DNA from: Oscillospiraceae bacterium
GTDB taxonomy: Bacteria > Bacillota_A > Clostridia > Oscillospirales > Oscillospiraceae
NCBI GenBank assembly: GCA_017627975.1
Contig: JAGAFT010000111.1
Coordinates: forward strand, 1-18,710
Reading direction: 5' to 3'
DNA: 18,710 bases
In this document: positions 7,606 to 13,095 of the stretch, in pieces
Position numbering within the stretch: the stretch's first letter is position 1
How the letters are laid out: the number at the start of each line of letters is the position of its first letter
Notes under the pieces: model-generated
Told to the model about the DNA's origin: nothing
The model's database searches: none
What the model saw: only the letters and a program-made list of their open reading frames with translations
Made by a program: the position numbers and the translations under genes

Positions 7606-8796
7606 TCATCCGCCGTAGTGCAGCGCGTCGATGGGTTTCATCTTCGCGGCCTTGTTCGCCGGATAAAGTCCGAACACCACCCCGATCAGGAAGCAGAAGA
7701 GGACCGACAGCACAACCACTCTTCCGTTCAGTCGGAAGGAGATGGAGGCGCTTACCGTGATGGCCGAGATGATCTGGAGAATTCCCCAGGAGACAAAGAT
7801 CCCCAGCGCACAGCCCAGCATGCACAGCACCACCGCTTCGATCAGGAACTGTACCAGAATGGTTCGGCGGCTGGCGCCGATGGCTTTCCGGATGCCGATT
7901 TCGCGGGTGCGCTCGGTCACCGTGACCAGCATGATGTTCATGATCCCGATGCCGCCGACAATCAGGGAGATTGCCGCGATTCCGCCCAGCAGGATATTCA
8001 GGAAGTTGCTGATGCGCCCCATCGCTTCCTCGATCATATTCTGGGAAGAGATGGAAAAGGCATCCTCATCCTGGTTAAACCGCTCCATCAGCAGGTTCTT
8101 CATGACCTCTTCAGCCTGATCGAGGGTATAGCCCTCCGATGCACCGATGTAGAAGGTGGAGATGGAGGACCCGTTATCTGTCGAGAGGCGCATGAGGGAG
8201 GTGTAGGGGATATATGCCGTCTTCATACCGCCGGAGAGGATCGTCGCAAGAGATTCTTCTTCATCCTCCAGTACGCCGACGACGGTATACTTGATGCCGT
8301 TGAGAGAGATTTCCCGCCCGAGGCAGTCCTTATACCCGATCAGGTCTTCCGCGGTTCCCTCCGGAATTACACAGACCCGGTTGTTGTTTTTCACATCGCT
8401 GGCGGCGATAAACCGACCCATGGTCAGCTGCATGCTCTGGATCTTATACTCATCCTGGGTAACGCCGTAGACGTTGAAGTCCGCGCTCTCCGTGCCGAAC
8501 TTTCCGGTTGCCGTGCTGGTGGCATAGGGCGTCATGGCCGCGATGCTGGGCTCGGTGTCCACCCAGGCTTCCAGATCCTGCAGCTTTATGGGAACGCCTT
8601 TATCGTCCGAGACCCGTACCGTGAGCAGGCTGCTGCCGAGGCTGGAAACCTCGCTTGTGATCGAGTTTGTCGCGCTGTCCACCAGGCTCACCAGCACCAC
8701 CAGCGCCATCACGCCGATGATGATGCCGAGCATCGTAAGGGCAGCGCGCATCTTGTTCGCTCCGATGCTGCGGAGCGCCATTTTTACCGCCATCAT
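7606..8796 (-). CDS. MacB/YknZ-type ABC exporter permease (FtsX superfamily)
   Basis: The product is 396 residues, usual for a permease separate from its ATPase. One N-terminal membrane helix (AALTMLGIIIGVMALVVLVS) is followed by a large extracytoplasmic MacB_PCD domain (~45-265) and three C-terminal helices. The first of these contains GGIGIMNIMLVTVTERTREI, followed by GIRKAIGASRR, the conserved signature of this family. These proteins work by mechanotransmission and drive extrusion of peptides, lipids, macrolides or other compounds; the substrate cannot be read here. The start codon ATG at 8796 overlaps the ATPase stop by one base (TGATG arrangement), indicating translational coupling; a second ATG follows immediately, so the protein may start one residue later. 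Confidence 0.93.
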   Translation of the reverse strand: MMAVKMALRSIGANKMRAALTMLGIIIGVMALVVLVSLVDSATNSITSEVSSLGSSLLTVRVSDDKGVPIKLQDLEAWVDTEPSIAAMTPYATSTATGKFGTESADFNVYGVTQDEYKIQSMQLTMGRFIAASDVKNNNRVCVIPEGTAEDLIGYKDCLGREISLNGIKYTVVGVLEDEEESLATILSGGMKTAYIPYTSLMRLSTDNGSSISTFYIGASEGYTLDQAEEVMKNLLMERFNQDEDAFSISSQNMIEEAMGRISNFLNILLGGIAAISLIVGGIGIMNIMLVTVTERTREIGIRKAIGASRRTILVQFLIEAVVLCMLGCALGIFVSWGILQIISAITVSASISFRLNGRVVVLSVLFCFLIGVVFGLYPANKAAKMKPIDALHYGG

Positions 8797-9467
8797 CAGA
8801 GCGTCACCTCCGTGAGCCTGCCGTCCAGAATGTGCACAATTCGTTTCGCCTGACGCGCAACGTCGTTGTCATGGGTAATGAGGACAATCGTGTTGCCCTG
8901 CTCGTGCAGCTCCTGAAACATCTGCATGATCTCCCGGCTGGTTTTGGAATCCAGGTTTCCCGTCGGTTCATCGGCCAGGATCAGGGAGGGCTTCGTGACC
9001 AGGGCGCGCGCCACGGCGACACGCTGCTGCTGTCCGCCGGAAAGCTCCGTCGGCAGGTGCTTGGCCCGCTTGGAGAGCCCGACACGCTCCAGCGCCTCGC
9101 GGACACGCTGCTGCCGCTCTGCGCGCTTCACTCCCTGATAAATCAGGGGCAGCTCCACGTTTTCTTCCGCGGAGAGCTTCGCGATCAGGTTGAAGCTCTG
9201 AAATACGAAGCCGATTTTGCGGTTGCGCACATTTGCCAGTTCATTTTCCGAATAGGCTTCGATGGGCATACCGTCCAGAAGATACTGTCCTCCGTCCGCC
9301 ACATCCAGACAGCCGATGATGTTCATGAGCGTCGATTTTCCGGATCCGGACGGTCCGATGATGCTGACAAATTCCTTGGGATAGACATGCAGATTGGCAT
9401 GGTCCAGAGCGTGAACGCGTTCATCACCGATCTGATATATTTTGGAGACATCTCTCAGTTCGATCAT
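8796..9467 (-). CDS. MacB/LolD/YknY-type ABC transporter ATP-binding protein
   Basis: The product is 223 residues and all ATPase motifs are intact: Walker [10 protein letters not shown] (38-46), Q-loop Gln90, signature LSGGQQQRV (142-150), Walker B LILADEP (162-168) with the GNLDSKT D-loop region, and H-loop His199 in LITHD. The family energises MacB-, LolCDE- and YknXYZ-type exporters. The start at 9467 has GGAGG about 8 nt upstream and is 15 nt after the stop of the preceding adaptor gene. Its stop overlaps the permease start. It acts on the cytoplasmic face as a homodimer with the permease encoded next. Confidence 0.96.
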   Translation of the reverse strand: MIELRDVSKIYQIGDERVHALDHANLHVYPKEFVSIIGPSGSGKSTLMNIIGCLDVADGGQYLLDGMPIEAYSENELANVRNRKIGFVFQSFNLIAKLSAEENVELPLIYQGVKRAERQQRVREALERVGLSKRAKHLPTELSGGQQQRVAVARALVTKPSLILADEPTGNLDSKTSREIMQMFQELHEQGNTIVLITHDNDVARQAKRIVHILDGRLTEVTL

Positions 9468-9482
9468 GCTTCCGTCCTCCGC

Positions 9483-11207
9483 TCAGCGCCGGTTGCTGCC
9501 CGTTCGTCCGTTCATTCCGGGTTCGCCCATCATCATATAGAAGTTGTCCTCTTGCTTCTCGGTGTAATAGACGGTGGTCCCTTCTTCGATTCCGCTTCGG
9601 ATCTCCGCATAATCATCGTTGGAGATCCCCACCTCCACCGGCATGTTGCCGCCGAAGGTCTTTGTCTCCTCATCATAGGAGGTGTAGACAAAGGCGCCGG
9701 CGCTGGTACGATGGATGGCGTCTGCCGGGACGATAAGCACGTTTTCGTCTCCCTGAATGTTCACGATTACATCCGCCGACATTCCGCTGAGCATTCCTTT
9801 TTCCTTGGCAAAGGTGATTTCAGCCGAATAGGTGGTCACACCGCCGCTGCTGTTGGCCGTCCGGTCCACCTCGGTCACGGTCCCGTCAAAGTGGTTCTCC
9901 CCTACCGACTCAATTGTGACTTCTGCCGGCTGTCCGATTTCCAGCGACAGGATGTCTGCCTCATCCACGCTGATCTTCACCAGCATGCTGACATCCGGCG
10001 CCATCGTCACGATCACGATGCCGTCTTCCTCTTTCTGGGTGGTCCCTGCCTGCGTCGCGGCTGCAGATGCAGTCGTCGCGCTGCTCCCCATGGCGTTATA
10101 CATACTGTAGGCGGACATTCCGGACTGGGCCGTGGAAGCGGCGGAACTGTCTGCGGCTGCCGCTGTTTCTTCATTTTCGTCATAGTCGATCCGAAGAATC
10201 GAGCCCTCAAACGGCGCCCGGAGCGCGCCGCCCTGGTACAGCTCCAGCAGCTCCAGCAGAGTTTTTTCCTTTTCCTTGCGCTGCTTGAGCACGCTGTTGT
10301 AATGCGCGCTGTAGCCGGTATCCGTCAGATTAAAGAGAATGCTTGCCGCGTTCACCAGCATATTCTCGCCAAAGGTAACATGGGACACTGTTCCGGTAAA
10401 ACCGGTCACCCGGAACACACTGTGGATCGTGAGCGCGCCTCTGCCGAGTTCATTGCCGCTTTCGTCCAGGATGCGGACTTCTTCATCGACCTCGGGGCCG
10501 TTGTCCGTCACAAGCACCGTCACCCGTTCTCCGACCCGCTTTTCCACACTGCCGTCAATCACGCTGCCGTTTGCGCGCTCCACACGCACCTTGTCCCCGG
10601 CTGCGAGACCGCTGTCTTCAAACTCCACCGCCATCTTCCCGTCCAGAGAGATCAGGGCCAGGGCACCGTTTTCCACCATGCAGGCCGCCACATCCGTTTT
10701 CGGCCCGGCATAGATCTTCTTCACACGTCCCGAGACCCCGGCCGTTACATTCGTGTTGACCCGGTCCCCGCCGGCGGCAGCCAGCTCCTTGTCCAGTTCG
10801 TCCAGCTCTTCCTGGACCGATGCCAGCGTGCTCAGGACCGACGTCAGGTCCAGCGTGGCAATCAGGTCGCCCTTCCGCAGCTTGTCGTTCGACTTGACCA
10901 TCACTTCGTCGATCTCGACCCCCTCCGGAACCGTGACCTTTTCCGTGTCAACATCCTCAATGGTGCCCGAGCCGCTGACCCGGGTGCTGATGCTGCCGAT
11001 GGACGCGTCATACGTCAGAACCTCATCGCCCTCTGTCGCCATGCTGGCTTCCACGCGCTTGCGCAGAACGTTGACCGCGTACAGGATGCCGCCCGCCACG
11101 AGTGCAAGAATGATCAGCACGGTGATCCATCTGCGCCTGCGCTTTCTTCTCTTCGCTTTGTTGAGCGCCTCAAACAGCGCATCGTCATTTCTTCTAACTT
11201 CGTCCAT
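9483..11207 (-). CDS. MacA/YknX/HlyD-like membrane fusion protein (first adaptor of the exporter)
   Basis: The product is 574 residues from the chosen start. GGAGGA sits 7 nt before the ATG at 11207, and the protein then begins MDEVRRNDD; an upstream in-frame ATG at 11246 lacks such support. A cytoplasmic basic stretch (KAKRRKRRRR) precedes one membrane helix (WITVLIILALVAGGILYAV). VPEGVEIDEVMVKSNDKLRK followed by GDLIATLD is the first lipoyl half; GALRAPFEGSILRIDYDE is the second, after a long insert. MLVKISVDEADILSLEIG, the SGMSADVIVNI strand and VLIVPADAIHRTS belong to the barrel and membrane-proximal parts. An Ala/Ser/Thr/Met-rich linker (~335-380) separates the halves. It is first in the exporter cassette, 112 bp downstream of the PucR-type gene. 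I see no convincing promoter in that gap, so co-transcription with the regulator is likely but unproven. Confidence 0.85.
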   Translation of the reverse strand: MDEVRRNDDALFEALNKAKRRKRRRRWITVLIILALVAGGILYAVNVLRKRVEASMATEGDEVLTYDASIGSISTRVSGSGTIEDVDTEKVTVPEGVEIDEVMVKSNDKLRKGDLIATLDLTSVLSTLASVQEELDELDKELAAAGGDRVNTNVTAGVSGRVKKIYAGPKTDVAACMVENGALALISLDGKMAVEFEDSGLAAGDKVRVERANGSVIDGSVEKRVGERVTVLVTDNGPEVDEEVRILDESGNELGRGALTIHSVFRVTGFTGTVSHVTFGENMLVNAASILFNLTDTGYSAHYNSVLKQRKEKEKTLLELLELYQGGALRAPFEGSILRIDYDENEETAAAADSSAASTAQSGMSAYSMYNAMGSSATTASAAATQAGTTQKEEDGIVIVTMAPDVSMLVKISVDEADILSLEIGQPAEVTIESVGENHFDGTVTEVDRTANSSGGVTTYSAEITFAKEKGMLSGMSADVIVNIQGDENVLIVPADAIHRTSAGAFVYTSYDEETKTFGGNMPVEVGISNDDYAEIRSGIEEGTTVYYTEKQEDNFYMMMGEPGMNGRTGSNRR

Positions 11208-11319
11208 GGGGTATTCCTCCGATAGTAAACGTCCGGCCGTTATCATACTCCGTCACTGCCGGGTGTTGGTGAACATGCGGCGCCCGTATTATGAATATTC
11301 TGTGAATCTTTATGCGCTC

Positions 11320-12846
11320 TCAATCCGTCATCCTGATTGAGATCGCCGCATGAATCATATCCCCCGCGTCCTCCATATCCAGATCGGTCAGTTCGTGGAT
11401 CCGCCGGATCCGATAGATCAGCGTCGTTCGATGGATTTTCAGTGCTCTGGCTGCATCCGTCTGACGTAGTCCGTTCTCCAGCAGACAGCGCAGCGTCTTC
11501 ACATATTCCGTCCCGAACTCCCGGTCCAGCTCCTGAAGCTTCAGTACTGCCGGATGCATCAGATCATCCGGGTATTCAGCCGCTTTCAGATAGCGGATCA
11601 TCCGGCTGAACCGCACCTTTTCGTAGGTCACGATATCTCCCTCACCCAGCTCCAGAGCCGCCTCGGCCTGACCGTCATGGCGCGGTGTATCCAGGAGATC
11701 CCTGTAAGCGCTGCTGATCCCGCAGCGCATGTGATGGGCCGCGCAGTAGCGTCGAAGCAGTTCTTCCGTCCCCTGCTTCAGTTCTTCCTCTTCTGATGTA
11801 CAGAGAAAGCATATGGCGGTCTGTTCTCTGTGGATCACGCTGCCGATTCCGTTCAGTCCGCCTCGGAACAGATCTTCCAGGTTCTGCGTCCATTGCATCT
11901 CGTTGAGAAATGACAGCCGGGATGTAAAGCGCAGGAGCCGGAAGAACCTTCCCGGTTTCCAGCCGGATGCAATCATCCGGGTGTTCAGCCGTTCCTGTGA
12001 TTTTACCCGCCCCGCGATCAGGTCATGCAGCAGCCGGTCATTCAGCGCCACCCGGGTCATCCGCTGCTCTTCGCTGTCCTGAAAACGAACCGCGATCGTA
12101 TCCGCAAAAATCTGAAGCAACTCCAGCTGTCCCTGCGTCAGCGGCGCGTGATACTCGATAACCGTGACCATTCCGCAGCGTTTTCCGCGCACCATCACAT
12201 TGCAGCTGTAGAACGGATCGCTCATTCCCTCCCCGATATGGCGGAAGGGCTTTGTGCTTTTATCCAGTCTCGAGACATACTTCAGAAGTTCATCCGCTTC
12301 AGAAGCTGTCTCCACCCTGGCGGTGCCGGAGCTGACGGTATCCTTCCACACATTGTCCTCCGTTCCGTCGTCTCTGGTGAAAGCCAGCACCTTCATGCTG
12401 CGGTCATACAGGATGATCGGATTGCGAAGCTGTTTATGTCCCTCCTGCACCACGGCGAACCAGGACGTTCCTTCCCGGATAGCTTGCAGCAGATTGTCGT
12501 ACCACTCATTGTAGTAGGCAAAGCAGTCCTGGATCAGTTCCAGCACTTCCATTTTGCTTTTCTCCGTGCGAAAGACTGCTGCCGCGCTCCCGTCCGGAAT
12601 GTCAGGAAGCAGATCCTTTTCCGCCTCATCCGTCCCTGCGAGCAGAATCATCCCGGTCGGAAAAACCCGCGTCCCGGATGCGAGATCCTCCGCGCTCAGG
12701 ACATAAATCCAGCCATTCCTGGCCTGTTCCTGAAGCCGGGCAGATACACCCTTTACTTCTGTGCTCTCCGCAATCCGGCAGAGCACCGGCTGTGTCTGAA
12801 GCGCCCCGGAAAGCCACTCTTCTATGAGGGAAAATGTATATTTCAT
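11320..12846 (-). CDS. PucR-family transcriptional regulator
   Basis: The product is 508 residues from the start at 12846, chosen because GAGGAG lies 7 nt upstream; the longer in-frame start at 12882 lacks this and falls inside the promoter region. An N-terminal sensory segment and a GAF-like middle (around LRNPIILYDRSMKVLAFTRD, later RCGMVTVIEYHAPLTQGQLE) precede a CdaR/PucR-type linker. The C-terminal PucR helix-turn-helix reads GLRQTDAARALKIHRTTLIY followed by RIRRIHEL (~459-488). This architecture is used by regulators of small-molecule catabolism; the ligand is unknown. It is transcribed divergently from the two exported reductases and co-directionally with the exporter, so it is the natural candidate to control both. 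A perfect 19-bp palindrome overlaps its own likely promoter, consistent with autoregulation. Confidence 0.88.
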   Translation of the reverse strand: MKYTFSLIEEWLSGALQTQPVLCRIAESTEVKGVSARLQEQARNGWIYVLSAEDLASGTRVFPTGMILLAGTDEAEKDLLPDIPDGSAAAVFRTEKSKMEVLELIQDCFAYYNEWYDNLLQAIREGTSWFAVVQEGHKQLRNPIILYDRSMKVLAFTRDDGTEDNVWKDTVSSGTARVETASEADELLKYVSRLDKSTKPFRHIGEGMSDPFYSCNVMVRGKRCGMVTVIEYHAPLTQGQLELLQIFADTIAVRFQDSEEQRMTRVALNDRLLHDLIAGRVKSQERLNTRMIASGWKPGRFFRLLRFTSRLSFLNEMQWTQNLEDLFRGGLNGIGSVIHREQTAICFLCTSEEEELKQGTEELLRRYCAAHHMRCGISSAYRDLLDTPRHDGQAEAALELGEGDIVTYEKVRFSRMIRYLKAAEYPDDLMHPAVLKLQELDREFGTEYVKTLRCLLENGLRQTDAARALKIHRTTLIYRIRRIHELTDLDMEDAGDMIHAAISIRMTD

Positions 12847-12883
12847 GTGCCGTCTCCTCTTCCGGAATTCATGTGTTCCCATT

Positions 12884-12902
12884 TTACTACAAATTGTAGT
12901 AA
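12884..12902. promoter_or_regulatory. Perfect 19-bp palindrome, candidate operator
   Basis: TTACTACAA-A-TTGTAGTAA is a perfect 9-1-9 inverted repeat. It lies 37 bp upstream of the regulator start, within its likely promoter, and about 30 bp upstream of the -35 of the divergent reductase promoter. This position would let a bound dimer affect both directions. Binding by the adjacent PucR protein is inference. Confidence 0.75.
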
Positions 12903-12913
12903 TCGCAAGTCAA
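12884..12913 (-). promoter_or_regulatory. Likely promoter of the PucR-type regulator
   Basis: On the minus strand TTGACT (12913-12908) is followed after 18 nt by TAGTAA (12889-12884). The -35 is good and the -10 moderate. The 19-bp palindrome covers the spacer and -10 element, suggesting repression or autoregulation. Confidence 0.5.
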
Positions 12914-12932
12914 AATTCCTACTCTCTGATGC

Positions 12933-12960
12933 TTGAAAAGGCTCGTCATTCTGTTAAAAT
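12933..12960 (+). promoter_or_regulatory. Likely promoter of the first exported reductase
   Basis: TTGAAA (12933-12938) and TAAAAT (12955-12960) are 16 nt apart in an AT-rich patch. Transcription would begin near 12967, leaving a leader of about 130 nt before the start codon at 13096. Confidence 0.55.
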
Positions 12961-12966
12961 ATTATT

Positions 12967-13095
12967 ATACTGCTTACCTGTATTCTTTGCCGCGAGATGT
13001 ACAGGCAACGCATTTCGTTAAGAAGTATCCGTGCTGTTCTGACATGCGCAGCACAAATCCGGATATTATCATTATCATTTGAAAGGAGCACTCCC
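12967..13095 (+). other. Long 5' leader with small inverted repeats
   Basis: The predicted untranslated leader contains CCTGTA/TACAGG (12977-12982 with 13000-13005) and GTGCTG/CAGCAC (13031-13036 with 13049-13054), both short stems with sizeable loops. I recognise no known riboswitch class and no terminator-like T tract. The reading frame continues upstream from 13096 to an ATG at 12997, but AAAGGAG 7 nt before 13096 and the Tat motif show that 13096 is the start. Confidence 0.4.

Noticed and set aside
5859..8853. Long plus-strand open frames (5859-7760 and 7345-8853) opposite the second adaptor and the permease.
   Set aside because: They are antisense to genes with family signatures and their translations look like noise.
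8832..11225. A plus-strand open frame of nearly 800 codons opposite the ATPase and the first adaptor.
   Set aside because: It spans two convincing genes and the gap between them, with a His- and Arg-rich translation lacking any motif. It is a composition artefact.
12025..12936. Plus-strand open frame antisense to the PucR-type regulator, reaching the divergent promoter region.
   Set aside because: No domain or ribosome binding site; it conflicts with a clear helix-turn-helix gene on the other strand.
12997..13095. Possible 33-residue N-terminal extension of the first reductase.
   Set aside because: It would place the Tat motif internally, and AAAGGAG is correctly spaced only for the ATG at 13096.
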